Below, one piece after another: positions 33,129 through 42,443 of a stretch of DNA of 64,000 nucleotides. The notes under the pieces are model-generated. The model was not told the origin of the DNA and ran no database searches. It saw only the letters and a program-made list of their open reading frames with translations. This DNA comes from Actinomycetota bacterium (GTDB lineage: Bacteria; Actinomycetota; Geothermincolia; Geothermincolales; RBG-13-55-18): positions 61,451-125,450 of the forward strand of contig JBFLWJ010000007.1 of NCBI GenBank assembly GCA_040757835.1, read 5' to 3'. A program made the translations under genes and the position numbers. Positions within the stretch are counted from its first letter, which is position 1. Every line of letters starts with the position of its first letter.

Positions 33129-33950
33129 ATGGGTGGCGACCTCTTCAGCATCGGGGAGTTCTCCCGGGTCAGCAAGATGAGCGTGAAGGCGCTGCGCTTC
33201 TACGACGAGCGCGGCCTCTTCAAGCCGGGCCACATCGACTCCAGGAGCGGCTACCGCTACTACAGCTCGGCGCAACTCAACGAGGCCAACCTCATCCGCC
33301 TGCTGCGTTCCCTCGAGTTGCCCCTTGAGGATATCCAGCTCTTCATCAGGGAGCGCGACCCCCACATGCAACGGGCCTTGCTCGAGTCACACCGCCAAGG
33401 GCTGCAGAGGCGCCTTGAGGAATACCGCTCCATCGTCTCCTCCATCGAGCGCCTCATCGATGGAGAGGAACAGGTCCCGGGAAGGCAGGTGAGCCTCAAG
33501 GAGATGGCGGACCAGTTCATCCTGGGCGTCCGTTTTCATACCACTTATGGAGAGCTGGACGCGTCCATAGGTTCCGCCTTCGGGGACATCTTCGCCCGGC
33601 TGGGGGAGCGGGGGGAGTTCCCGGCCGGCCCACCCTTCAGCATCTACTACGGCGAGGAGTGGGACGAGAAAGACATCGACATGGAGATCTGCGTCCCGGT
33701 GGTCCGCCCCATGGGCGGAGGAGGGCGCGTCAGCGGGAGGGAACTCCCCGGCGGTCTCATGGCTTCGACCATGCACATGGGCCCCTATCACGAGGTCGCC
33801 GAAGCCTACCAGGCCCTGGACCTCTGGGTGAAGGAGAAGGGTTACGGTTATACCGGACCGCCGCGGGAAGTCTATCTTGTGGGTCCGGACCAGATCGACG
33901 ACGAGGCAGACCTGCGAACGGAGGTAATGTTCCCGGTCGGGCAGGGCTGA
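33129..33950 (+). CDS. MerR family regulator with GyrI-like effector domain
   Basis: The 273-residue product starts with a MerR helix-turn-helix (F-S-I-G-E-F-S-R-V-S-K-M-S-V-K-A-L-R-F-Y-D) and a wing (R-S-G-Y-R-Y-Y). A coiled linker follows, then a C-terminal GyrI/AraC-effector-binding domain (about residues 125-270) ending H-M-G-P-Y-H-E-V...V-M-F-P-V. This is the BmrR/BltR layout, in which small hydrophobic molecules trigger activation. The next gene encodes a stand-alone copy of the effector domain, a likely target or duplication. Confidence 0.85.
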   Translation: MGGDLFSIGEFSRVSKMSVKALRFYDERGLFKPGHIDSRSGYRYYSSAQLNEANLIRLLRSLELPLEDIQLFIRERDPHMQRALLESHRQGLQRRLEEYRSIVSSIERLIDGEEQVPGRQVSLKEMADQFILGVRFHTTYGELDASIGSAFGDIFARLGERGEFPAGPPFSIYYGEEWDEKDIDMEICVPVVRPMGGGGRVSGRELPGGLMASTMHMGPYHEVAEAYQALDLWVKEKGYGYTGPPREVYLVGPDQIDDEADLRTEVMFPVGQG

Positions 33951-34113
33951 GCCTCGAACCCGGCACACACCGCGGCCGGGCGGGTGACCCGTGACGCCTG
34001 CCGCCACGCCTCCCACAAGCGGACCGCTTGTCACTAAAACGGGCTTGACTCTCCCCCTGGGGGAGGCTCGATGCTCGGGGTGAAGGTTCAGTCGCGGATG
34101 AAAGGAGCGTGAG

Positions 34114-34590
34114 ATGGAGAGGAAGATCGAACTGCAGGAGCAGCCCGCGCAGATGGTGCTGGGGAAGCGCTTCCGCACCTCCATGGAGAAGATCCAGGGG
34201 GACATCGGCGCGGGGTTCGGCGCCATCTTCGGCTACCTGGGTGAGCTGGGCGAGTACCCCAGCGGGGCGCCGTTCGGCCTGTATTTCGGTGATATGCAAG
34301 GGTTCGATCCCAACGATTTCGAGATGGAGCTGTGCGTGCCGGTGAACCGCCTGCTGGAGAGCAAGGGGGAGATCGAGGCGCGCGAGGTCCCCGGGGGGCT
34401 CGCGGCGGTGACCATGCACAAGGGCCCCTACAACACGGTGGAGTTGGCCTACAACGACATGGAGGCCTGGGTAAAGGAGAACGGCTACCAGTACGCGGGG
34501 CCCGCCCGCGAGGTCTGGCTCAACGACCCAAGCCAGGTGGCGGAGTCGGAGCTGCTCACCGAGGTATCCTTCCCCGTCTCCAAGGCCTGA
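34114..34590 (+). CDS. Stand-alone GyrI-like small-molecule-binding protein
   Basis: The 158-residue product matches the effector domain of the preceding MerR protein along its length. Shared features are I-G-x-x-F-G-x-I-F-x-x-L-G-E, G-E/Y-P-x-G-x-P-F, D-M/I-E-x-C-V-P-V, V-P-G-G-L-A, H-K-G-P-Y and L-L-T-E-V-x-F-P-V. It has no DNA-binding domain. Such proteins bind or hydrolyse small cyclic or cationic compounds. AAAGGAG seven bases before ATG 34114 supports the start. The arrangement suggests duplication of the effector half of the regulator. Confidence 0.82.
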   Translation: MERKIELQEQPAQMVLGKRFRTSMEKIQGDIGAGFGAIFGYLGELGEYPSGAPFGLYFGDMQGFDPNDFEMELCVPVNRLLESKGEIEAREVPGGLAAVTMHKGPYNTVELAYNDMEAWVKENGYQYAGPAREVWLNDPSQVAESELLTEVSFPVSKA

Positions 34591-34615
34591 GCGCGACCCG
34601 TACCCGGAGGTGGAC

Positions 34616-35395
34616 ATGGACCTGTTGGACGCGCTGAGGGAAGCGGCGGGGACGGAGCTGTTCGGGGTGGCGGACGCGCTGGCATATGGGGAAAAGGCGC
34701 CGCCCGGGCACCGCCCCGGCGAATACCTGGCGAGCGCCCGCTCCATCGTGCTCATGGGCATGCGCATGTTGGACCTCCCCCTGGACCAGCTGCCGGCGAC
34801 GCGCAAGGAGTACACGGTGAACTTCCACATGGCCAACACGCGGCTGAACCACGCCCTCTTCGACGCGGCCGCCTGCCTGCAGGACCGCGGGCACAAGGCC
34901 TTCCCCGTCCCCTACCTGGAGATGCCGGGGTGGAACCTGGACAAGCGGCCGGCCCTGCTGCTCAAACTGCTGCGCCACCTGGCCGCCGTCCCCCGCGTCC
35001 ACGACCTGCTCAACGCGAAGGTGCTGTGGGAGAACCTCTCCTTCCGGCACATGGCCGTGGAAGCGGGCCTGGGGGAGATCGGCGTCAACAACCTCCTGCT
35101 CCACCCCGAGCACGGCGCCAGGGTGCGTTTCGTGGCCCTGCTCACCGACGCGGAGCTGCCGGCGGGAAGCCCGCGCGAGGCGACGCTGTGCCGGCCCGAG
35201 CGCTGCGGCTATGCCTGCGTAAAGGCCTGCCCGGTGGGCGCCCTCAGCGAGGACGGCAGGGGAACGGACAAGGCGGCCTGCCTCAAGTACTACATCAAGC
35301 TGGGCCTGCCGGGGATGAGCGGCGTGCGTTGCGGTCTGTGCGTGGCGAAATGCCCAGTATACCGCCCACGCTTTCGGGCGGGCGAGGAAAAATAG
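34616..35395 (+). CDS. Epoxyqueuosine-reductase-like 4Fe-4S protein
   Basis: The 259-residue product starts at ATG 34616, five bases after GGAGG; a GTG two codons upstream is less likely. The N-terminal two thirds show the cobamide-binding-type fold of QueG-like proteins (A-R-S-I-V-L-M-G-M, A-G-L-G-E-I-G-V-N-N-L). The C-terminus has two ferredoxin clusters: C-G-Y-A-C-V-K-A-C-P-V-G-A-L and C-G-L-C-V-A-K-C-P. It is shorter than QueG (about 310-380 residues) and lacks its C-terminal repeats, so a related reductase is more likely than tRNA modification. It follows the GyrI-like gene by 25 bases. Confidence 0.78.
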   Translation: MDLLDALREAAGTELFGVADALAYGEKAPPGHRPGEYLASARSIVLMGMRMLDLPLDQLPATRKEYTVNFHMANTRLNHALFDAAACLQDRGHKAFPVPYLEMPGWNLDKRPALLLKLLRHLAAVPRVHDLLNAKVLWENLSFRHMAVEAGLGEIGVNNLLLHPEHGARVRFVALLTDAELPAGSPREATLCRPERCGYACVKACPVGALSEDGRGTDKAACLKYYIKLGLPGMSGVRCGLCVAKCPVYRPRFRAGEEK

Positions 35396-35513
35396 CGGGC
35401 CCAGGGGCTTCCCGCGAGGTAATGCCCCTATCCAGGCGACCTGGAAGTTCCAGTGCGTGCCATACGCACAACCCGGGGATCCGGGCTGCTCGCGATCATG
35501 CGTGCCATCAAGT

Positions 35514-36581
35514 TCAACTCTTCTTGCTCACCTCGGCTACGAGGTCGTTATCGGCGGTGACCTCCCACTCCATTTCGCTTTCAGTACCGAAGGCGCGCTC
35601 GTAGAGGCCCTGGACCAGTCCCGCTACCATCGGGTGGAGGCAGGCGTTCTCCAGGCGGAAATGCAGGTGGTCTTGGTCGAGCTCGACTTCTACCAGGTTG
35701 CCCAGGCCACGGTAGGCGAACTGGGTACGGAAGTCATCGACACCCTTTATCTCCTCGCTCGAGAAGAAGCCGGTCGCGACCAGGCTGCGCTGTGCCTCCA
35801 TCGCCGCCTGGATGATAGAATCGCCGAGCTCTGCCTGCAGCTCATCGATAATAGCTTCCTGGGTCGCCGTGCTTACCAGTACCATGCGGCGCTTGCTCTC
35901 CCTGTTCTCTATGACCCCCCGGTCCAGCAGCCAGACGTAATCGGCCAGGATCCCGGGGCCACCGCAGACCCCGCATCTCGGAAGTTTAAAATCCCCTTCC
36001 TTGTAGCGGGGAGCTTTCCTCTGCAGTCTCTCCGTTAATTCCAGGGGATGGCCGGAGATCCTCGCCGTGAGTTCGTATTCGTCGGGCGCGGTCTCCACGT
36101 AGGTGACCTCGATCTCCCTCCCATCCACCGCTTCCATGGCGCCGACGAAGTTTCCGCTGAAGTGGGACAGCGAGAAGGGTTCACGGATGCGCAGCTTGAT
36201 ATAGTCATCCTCGCCCTTCCGCCTCTTAAAAGACACCACCTCGATATCACCGCGGCCGGTCAATCTGCCGATGTTCGCGATATACCGTGATATGAGCCCG
36301 GTGCCCACATAACGGAAGATAGCCTTGACCGGTGCCGGCAGAGCATGGTCGATGGAGTCATATGTGGATCTGCGCTGGCTCTCGATAATGATCCTCGCGA
36401 TGGAGATGCCCATGATGCCCTCTATACCCGAGAAAGTATCCCGCAGGCTCTCGCTCTCGATGAATACCATGCGGTGGTCGAGATTGCCGTCTTCAAGGAT
36501 GGTACCGTTGGGCAACCAGGTATGGTGCTTGGTGACGCTGAGGGGCACCCCGCACTCCGGGCAGATCTTTGCTCTTGCCAT
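35514..36581 (-). CDS. Internally duplicated zinc-ribbon/sensor-like protein, unknown
   Basis: The 355-residue product consists of two related halves. Each starts with a Cys pair: C-P-E-C-G-V near residue 8 and C-G-V-C-G near 203. A W-L-x-x-G-x-I-x-x-x segment, R-x-M-V-x-V-x-x, a helix containing E-x-Q-R-S and a beta-rich domain of about 100 residues follow in both. The pattern resembles V4R-like or haem-NO-binding-like sensor domains, but I cannot confirm this. It stands alone between unrelated genes. A cytosolic sensor or scaffold is the best guess. Confidence 0.6.
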   Translation of the reverse strand: MARAKICPECGVPLSVTKHHTWLPNGTILEDGNLDHRMVFIESESLRDTFSGIEGIMGISIARIIIESQRRSTYDSIDHALPAPVKAIFRYVGTGLISRYIANIGRLTGRGDIEVVSFKRRKGEDDYIKLRIREPFSLSHFSGNFVGAMEAVDGREIEVTYVETAPDEYELTARISGHPLELTERLQRKAPRYKEGDFKLPRCGVCGGPGILADYVWLLDRGVIENRESKRRMVLVSTATQEAIIDELQAELGDSIIQAAMEAQRSLVATGFFSSEEIKGVDDFRTQFAYRGLGNLVEVELDQDHLHFRLENACLHPMVAGLVQGLYERAFGTESEMEWEVTADNDLVAEVSKKS

Positions 36582-36759
36582 ATCAGATCAACTCCATCCT
36601 CGCCTGCCTGAACTACAATTTTCTGAACTGCCGCACCATACATCCCGTGACCGCGGCAGACATCTCTACAACTATCGGCAGATCGATGCGGTGGGCTGGA
36701 GGCGACACGGCGGGACGGCTCAGGCTCGGGGCCGGTTTCCCGCACGTGCCATCCGGCCT

Positions 36760-37470
36760 CTACGATGAGATGAAGTCGGCGCTTTGTGCGATGACGGGGG
36801 ATGCCTCGGGGTCCAGGGGGTTCATGCGCGCGGCGAGGGAGAAGAGGTAAGGGTAGTTGTTCTTGAGGTGCTCCAGGTAGACCAGCCATTCCCGCAGCAG
36901 CAGGCGGTAAGCCCTGGCGATATCGTTGCAGAGGTGCTTGTGGTCCGCCTCCGGCAGATCCTCGATGAGGTAGCGGTACTTCAGCTCCTCGGTGAGGTGA
37001 AAGACGGCCCACAGCAGGTCGGTGAAGGTCTCGTGCTCCAGCAGGGTGGGGTTTTCCAGCAAGGCCAGCAGGAAGTCCCTTTCGGAGAGGAGGAACTCGC
37101 GCATCTCCTCAAGGAGTTTGTCGTCCCTGCCGATGGCGCATTCGTATTCCGAGACCGATGTCTCCGCGCGGCGGAAATCATCGTCCTTCCAGGCCTCCTT
37201 CACCTCCAGGCAGTCCTTGATCTCCTGGCAGGTGGTATCGAACTCCGCGAAGGAGCGCAATAGCTGCATGCCCATCTCGCTGAAGAAGGCGCCTATGACC
37301 ATGTTCAGCTTCTCCATGCGGTTGCGCTTCTCGCGTATGTCCAGGACGCGGTGGACGATGAGCGTGACCAGCAGCACCTCGATTGGGAGGAAGGCTATGT
37401 CCCCGAGCATGTAGATCCAGATATGGTGAGCGTCCCTAAAGATAGCGTAATGGACGAGGTAGAGGACCAC
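36760..37470 (-). CDS. Membrane protein with helical cytoplasmic tail; true start unclear
   Basis: From GTG 37470 the product has 236 residues: one and a half membrane segments (I-W-I-Y-M-L-G-D-I-A-F-L-P-I-E-V-L-L-V-T-L-I-V), then a long helical region rich in Glu, Asp and Leu. The open frame continues upstream to about 37555 and encodes the front of a full first helix (W-Y-V-I-L-G-A-S-L-I-F-L). It has no ATG, GTG or TTG there. GGGAGG followed by ATG at 37550 sits one frame off, and one extra A in an AAAAA run near 37531-37536 would explain this. Function unknown. Confidence 0.6.
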   Translation of the reverse strand: MVLYLVHYAIFRDAHHIWIYMLGDIAFLPIEVLLVTLIVHRVLDIREKRNRMEKLNMVIGAFFSEMGMQLLRSFAEFDTTCQEIKDCLEVKEAWKDDDFRRAETSVSEYECAIGRDDKLLEEMREFLLSERDFLLALLENPTLLEHETFTDLLWAVFHLTEELKYRYLIEDLPEADHKHLCNDIARAYRLLLREWLVYLEHLKNNYPYLFSLAARMNPLDPEASPVIAQSADFISS

Positions 37471-37797
37471 CGTGAGGAAGATGAGGGATGCGCCCAGGAT
37501 GACATACCAGTTGCGGTACCATTTAGCGTCTTTTTCGTAATCGATAAGGCATCCTCCCTTCCGCTGTCGGAGCTGCCGGACCTCACAACGCTTATGATTT
37601 TATAACATCCGCGCCACCGTTGCGGCTGATCCTCCTCAATCGGCCCATGGCGCCGTGCCCCTAGGCTTTGCCGCGACGGCGGGATATCATAGAGGAGCAA
37701 GCGACCCGGTGATGTCGGTGATCACAGAGCCGGAAAGCGCGGCCAGGCCGTCTTCGCCCACGTACGGCTCCGCGCCCCGGCAATAGGGGAGGGGGAC

Positions 37798-39474
37798 ATG
37801 GAGGACTACGACGTCGTCATCGTGGGGGCCGGTTTCGGCGGACCGGTTGCCGCGAAAAAATGTGCCGAGGCGGGCCTGCGCACCCTGATGCTCGAACGCT
37901 CGCAGAAGGTGGGAGAAAAGGTTATCTCCGGGCTGACCATCCCCTTCTACGGCTTCCTCTTCGGTCCCGCGTTCATCCGCGACGGCAACCCACCCATCGA
38001 GAGGCCGGTGGACGGCATCATCAACTTCATCATCAAGGACGTGGACAGCGGAGATATCGAAACAGACGGCTCCCTGCGCGTCCCCAAGCCCCTCTCCCCC
38101 GTCATCAGCTTCGGATACAACGCCTACTGCCAGCCCTTCTGCCAGTGGGAGGCGGAGAAGGCGGTGGAGGCCGGGGCGGAACTGCGCACCTCCGTCACGG
38201 TAGTGGACGTGCTGCGCTCCGGTGGCTGTATCGCCGGGGTGAGGACGGACAGCGGCGAGGAGATCCGCGCGCGCATCGTCATCGACGCCGAGGGGTCCCA
38301 GGGGCTGCTGGCGGTCAAGGCCGGGGTGCGGGAGAAATATCCCCCGGAGGCCATCTCCCTGGCCGACGTCTACGACTACGAGATAGACAAGGACGAGCTG
38401 GACCGGCTCATGGGGCACACCCTGCGTTTCTGCTGGGCCTGGGACGAGCAGAAGCTGGCCCCTCCACTTGGACAGGGCAACGGCCTCATGGTGTGGCCGT
38501 ACCGCGGCAGCATCCACTTCATGCAGGACCAGTGCCTGCGCCTGTCGAGCGGGGAAGTCCCCAACCTGAGGAAGCTATTCAAGGAGTACCACGACAACAT
38601 CACCAGCAAGCTGCCGTGGTGGAGAGACGAGGTGGCGCCGCGCATCAAGCTGCGCGCCCGCACCTGGGAGAGCTTCGAGATCTTCGTGGGCCTGGACCGC
38701 GAGCTGCGCGAGATGCCCAACCATACCGATGGCATGATCCTCATCGGCGATGCGGCCGGGCTGGAGAGCACGGAGCTGTGCGACGGAGTCCCAGCGGCCT
38801 GGTTCTCCGCCGATATCGCCGCCGACGTGGCCATCGAGGCCCTGCGCGCCGGGGACACCTCGCGGGAGTTCCTTGCCCGCTATGACGAGCGCATCCGCGG
38901 CCACCCTATCCTGCAGTGGTCCATCACCGCCCCCAACCGCTACAACCTCCGCTTTGCCCAGGAGCACCATGACTTAGGCGAGTTCAGGGGCTACGTGCAC
39001 GACGGCTGGGGACTCGGGGGCTTCGCCCACGTGAGCACACCGCTGATGCAGAACGTCCTGCGGGCACTGGCGGAGGACCCCACCGTCATCACCGCCTGGA
39101 TAAGGATGTTCTTCCGCTACTACTTCAACTGGATCTACGAGCGCTATGACTACAGCGGCGGTAAGGAGCTCCCCCCGCGCGACCCTTCCTCGCAGCCACG
39201 CGTGGCACAGGCGGTATTCCGCGGCGTGCTGGCGGCGGCCGACGCCGTGCTGCGTCCGCTGGCGCCACTGGTGAGGGCGGGGGTCGGACTGGCCGAACCG
39301 CTATGCCGTTTCGCCAATCCGGCCATGAAGGCGGTGCTGCCGCTGCTGGAGGCGGCCCTCCGGGGCATGGAAAGACTCGAGGGGTTCACAGGCCCCGCGA
39401 GCGACAGGATCGTGGACTTCGTACGCCGGGCCGACCCGGCCACCTTCGACCCTCCGGGCAGGGGAGGTGTTTGA
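37798..39474 (+). CDS. FixC-like FAD-dependent oxidoreductase
   Basis: The 558-residue product opens with a Rossmann FAD motif (V-V-I-V-G-A-G-F-G-G) and has I-L-I-G-D-A-A-G-L-E near residue 315, the second FAD contact. The layout is that of geranylgeranyl-reductase/FixC/ETF-quinone-oxidoreductase proteins. Beyond the usual 430 residues is a C-terminal extension with a Pro/Ala/Leu-rich helical part (about 475-530) that may touch the membrane. It is followed, with one base between, by a ferredoxin like FixX. The pair probably passes electrons from a flavoprotein to quinone. FixA/FixB (ETF) genes are not nearby. Confidence 0.82.
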   Translation: MEDYDVVIVGAGFGGPVAAKKCAEAGLRTLMLERSQKVGEKVISGLTIPFYGFLFGPAFIRDGNPPIERPVDGIINFIIKDVDSGDIETDGSLRVPKPLSPVISFGYNAYCQPFCQWEAEKAVEAGAELRTSVTVVDVLRSGGCIAGVRTDSGEEIRARIVIDAEGSQGLLAVKAGVREKYPPEAISLADVYDYEIDKDELDRLMGHTLRFCWAWDEQKLAPPLGQGNGLMVWPYRGSIHFMQDQCLRLSSGEVPNLRKLFKEYHDNITSKLPWWRDEVAPRIKLRARTWESFEIFVGLDRELREMPNHTDGMILIGDAAGLESTELCDGVPAAWFSADIAADVAIEALRAGDTSREFLARYDERIRGHPILQWSITAPNRYNLRFAQEHHDLGEFRGYVHDGWGLGGFAHVSTPLMQNVLRALAEDPTVITAWIRMFFRYYFNWIYERYDYSGGKELPPRDPSSQPRVAQAVFRGVLAAADAVLRPLAPLVRAGVGLAEPLCRFANPAMKAVLPLLEAALRGMERLEGFTGPASDRIVDFVRRADPATFDPPGRGGV

Positions 39475-39475
39475 G

Positions 39476-39745
39476 ATGGCCCGGTCTTACGAGGACCTGC
39501 CGGGAGTGGAATGGGTCGAGGGCGCCGGCGACTTCATCCAGGTCATCGCGGAGAACTGCGACGGCTGCGCCGACTGCGTACGGGTATGCCTGGGGGACTG
39601 CTTCGAGATCTCCGGCCGCAAGGCGAGGGTGAAAAGCCTGGAAAAGTGCATGGAGTGCGCATCGTGCTGGTATGTCTGTGCCGCCGGGGCCATCGCTTTC
39701 TCCTGGCCCCCGGGGGGGAAAGGCTTCCGCACCGATTGGGGATGA
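39476..39745 (+). CDS. FixX-like ferredoxin
   Basis: The 89-residue product has two Cys groups: C-D-G-C-A-D-C-V-R-V-C near residues 27-37, and C-M-E-C-A-S-C-W-Y-V-C near 57-67. Both end without the usual Pro, as in FixX-type ferredoxins. ATG 39476 is chosen because GGGGAGG lies ten bases before it; it begins one base after the stop of the FixC-like gene. The two genes form a translationally coupled unit for flavin-to-iron-sulphur electron transfer. Confidence 0.85.
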   Translation: MARSYEDLPGVEWVEGAGDFIQVIAENCDGCADCVRVCLGDCFEISGRKARVKSLEKCMECASCWYVCAAGAIAFSWPPGGKGFRTDWG

Positions 39746-39751
39746 TCGCGG

Positions 39752-40114
39752 CTAGGCCAGGGCTTTCCTCACTACCTCAATGACCTTCTCGGGCTGGAAG
39801 GGCTTGGTGATGAAATCCATGACGCCCCCCTGCAGGGCCTCCAGCATTAGTTGTTTCTCGCCCAGGGCGCTGCAGATGATGATCTTGGCCTGCGGATCGG
39901 TCACCAGGATGCTCTTGGCCGCGGCCATACCGTCCATCTCCGGCATGTTGATGTCCATGATCACCAGGTCGGGCTTCCAACGCTCGTAGGCCCATATCGC
40001 CTCGGTCCCGGTCTCCGCCTCCACGATGGCGTTGAAACCGTTCTCGACGAGGATATTGCGCAGCATCATGCGCGTGAAAAGGGCATCGTCCGCTATAAGT
40101 ATGGTCGCGGTCAT
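39752..40114 (-). CDS. CheY-like single-domain response regulator
   Basis: The 120-residue product is a lone receiver: I-L-I-A-D-D-A near the N-terminus, phospho-acceptor Asp in L-V-I-M-D-I-N-M-P-E-M-D-G (about residue 52), a conserved Ser in I-I-I-C-S-A and Lys in F-I-T-K-P-F. I prefer ATG 40114, with GAGGAAG nine bases upstream, over a GTG nine codons earlier. No output domain is present. It follows the kinase at 40242-42308 on the same strand and is its likely partner. Confidence 0.87.
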   Translation of the reverse strand: MTATILIADDALFTRMMLRNILVENGFNAIVEAETGTEAIWAYERWKPDLVIMDINMPEMDGMAAAKSILVTDPQAKIIICSALGEKQLMLEALQGGVMDFITKPFQPEKVIEVVRKALA

Positions 40115-40241
40115 ATCCTCGATCTTCCTCTTCTCCGCCACCCAGGCTGGCGGCCTCGGTTATCTCCGCAGGCCCGGCATCTACTACCATAGACTCATAC
40201 AGCCCTGCCCGCAACAGTCCCTAATCTATCGTCCAAACCCA

Positions 40242-42308
40242 TTACATGATTGAGCTGTCTTGCAGCGTTATCTCGAAGCGTGCTCCCTCTCCGCCCGCGA
40301 TCCCGATGGTGCCGCCATAGACCTCCACCACCTTCTTGACGATGGCCAACCCGACCCCCGCTCCCCCGCCTCTCCCCTTGACCAGAGGCAGAAATACCCG
40401 CTCCCTGTCCTCCGGCGGTATGCCGGCACCGTTGTCCTCGACGGTATAGCGGTGTACGCCTCCCCCCAGACCCCGGTAACGGATGACCAGGCGCGGGTCC
40501 GGGCTGTCATTGTACTTCACGGCGTTCGCCACAAGGTTGCTGAAGAGCTGGTAGATATGGACGGGGTCGGCGACCACGTGTCCCAGGTCGTCGTCCACCT
40601 CCACCCTCATGTTCTTTCCGGAGATGGAAACTGACCTCTCCGCCAGCACCTGGCGCACCACCTTGCCCACGTCCACTTCCACCGGCCGCTCGGGACGTTG
40701 GCCCGCCTGCGCCAGGCTCAGGAGGTCCTCCACCAGCCGTTGCGCCGTCTCGGAGCTGCTGCGGATTATCTCCACCGCGCGCCCGGCCTGTTCCACGCTG
40801 CCTTCATGCATGGGGGCCCGGATCATCTCCCGCAGAGCGTCGCTGGCGGAGATGATGATGGAGATGGGCCCCCGCAGGTCGTGGGAGACGACGTGGGCGT
40901 ACGCGTCCAGCTCCCGGTTGATGCGCATCAGTTCCTTTTCAGCCAGTTTCTGTTCGGTGATGTCCCGGGTGATGCTGCACATCATGAAACCCTCATAGGT
41001 CTGGATGGGAAAGGTCACCGCCTCGATGGTGCGCCGCTGCCCGTCTGGTCGCCATATCTCGTGTTCCCGCTTCTCCCCGAACCAGTCGGCATGGCCGCTC
41101 TCCAAGGGTTGCAGCACCAGTTCCCGGAGGCGTTCGTAGGCATGTTCCGTCCTGCGTTCCTCGGGCGCCAGGCTGAACTGCAGGTCCCACAGGTGCTTGC
41201 CCAGGGCTTCTCCCCGCGACAGCCCCACTATGTCGGCCTGGGCCTGGTTCCACCCCACGACGATTCCCTCCCTGTCCACCAGCACGATGCCGTCGTGGGA
41301 CTGCTCGACGATGCTGCGGAACCTGTCCTCGCTTGCGAGCAGGGCCAGTTCCACCTGTTTGGCCTCGGTGATGTCCCGGGCCACGTTGGTGAAGGCGATA
41401 ATCTTTCCCTCCTTGTCGAACAGGGGCGCGCCGGTAACGCTACCGATGGCGACGGACCCGTCCTTCTTGACGAAACGCAGTTCGTCATTGACCACCTCGC
41501 CCCGGAAGAGCCTGGCAATGTCTTCCAGCGTACGCTCGTAGTCGTCGGGGTGGAGGATGCCCAGCTCCATGATGTTACGGCCCACCAGCTCGTCCTCAGC
41601 GTAACCGATGAACTCGCAGGCCTTCCGGTTCACCCCGATGAGTACGAACTCGGTATCGTAAGTGTAGATGGCCTCACCGGTGTAGTCATAGATGAGCCGG
41701 TAGCGCTCCATGCTCTCCCGGAGGGCTTCCTCCATGCCCTTGCGCTCGGCCACCCTGCCCAGCCTCTCCGCCAGGGCGTCGATGAGGTCCCTCTCCTCCT
41801 TCAGGAAAGGCCCTTCGTCACGATCTGGCCTCTGCTCGAGATAGAAGACATCGAGGGACCCCGCCCTCTCTCCGTGGACGAATATCGCCGCCGACTGTCT
41901 CCACGGGCTCTCCGCGAAATCCCCGCTGGGATAGTCCTGCCCGAAGAGGCGTATCCTGGCGCGGGCGATATCGACGTGCCGCCAACCGGGCGGTATCACA
42001 TCGGCGGCTCTGATCAGTATCTCCTCCAGCGTAAGGTCCCGTTGCTCGATGATGTTGGAGATGCCGTAGAGGCACCTCAACTCCTTCATCCTCTCCTCTA
42101 GGTCTTCCGAGTACTTGCGCAGGGCCTCTTCCGACTTCTGGCAGCTCTCGGCGAGAGCGGCGCATCGCTCCCTCTCCTCCGCCAGCTCCCTTTCCGCTTC
42201 CGCCAGGCGGCGGCGCAATCGGTCAAGCTCTTGCTCCAGCCTTCTCACCCTCCGGTCCTCGCTCGTGGACGCCGCCACTGCTTCCTGCCCGATATGCGGT
42301 GCGGCCAT
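40242..42308 (-). CDS. PAS/GAF sensor histidine kinase (cytoplasmic)
   Basis: The 688-residue product begins with a coiled coil (about residues 15-75: R-R-L-E-Q-E-L-D-R-L-R-R-R-L). A GAF-like region follows (about 80-200), then two PAS domains (roughly 205-320 and 325-450). HisKA carries its His in V-V-S-H-D-L-R-G-P, and HATPase_c has N-A-V-K-Y-N, D-N-G-A-G-I and G-A-G-V-G-L-A-I-V. There are no membrane helices. The signal is unknown. A single-domain response regulator lies 127 bp downstream. Confidence 0.87.
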   Translation of the reverse strand: MAAPHIGQEAVAASTSEDRRVRRLEQELDRLRRRLAEAERELAEERERCAALAESCQKSEEALRKYSEDLEERMKELRCLYGISNIIEQRDLTLEEILIRAADVIPPGWRHVDIARARIRLFGQDYPSGDFAESPWRQSAAIFVHGERAGSLDVFYLEQRPDRDEGPFLKEERDLIDALAERLGRVAERKGMEEALRESMERYRLIYDYTGEAIYTYDTEFVLIGVNRKACEFIGYAEDELVGRNIMELGILHPDDYERTLEDIARLFRGEVVNDELRFVKKDGSVAIGSVTGAPLFDKEGKIIAFTNVARDITEAKQVELALLASEDRFRSIVEQSHDGIVLVDREGIVVGWNQAQADIVGLSRGEALGKHLWDLQFSLAPEERRTEHAYERLRELVLQPLESGHADWFGEKREHEIWRPDGQRRTIEAVTFPIQTYEGFMMCSITRDITEQKLAEKELMRINRELDAYAHVVSHDLRGPISIIISASDALREMIRAPMHEGSVEQAGRAVEIIRSSSETAQRLVEDLLSLAQAGQRPERPVEVDVGKVVRQVLAERSVSISGKNMRVEVDDDLGHVVADPVHIYQLFSNLVANAVKYNDSPDPRLVIRYRGLGGGVHRYTVEDNGAGIPPEDRERVFLPLVKGRGGGAGVGLAIVKKVVEVYGGTIGIAGGEGARFEITLQDSSIM

Positions 42309-42443
42309 CCTTCCCGGTGCTCAAGAACCTTATCACCTATATGATACCCGGTTGGGGTACGCTGTATTTCTGGTAATTTTCCGGTAATATTATTCTTGGA
42401 TGACTCCGCATGGAGCGCCGCGCGACGGGGAGATGACACGGGA

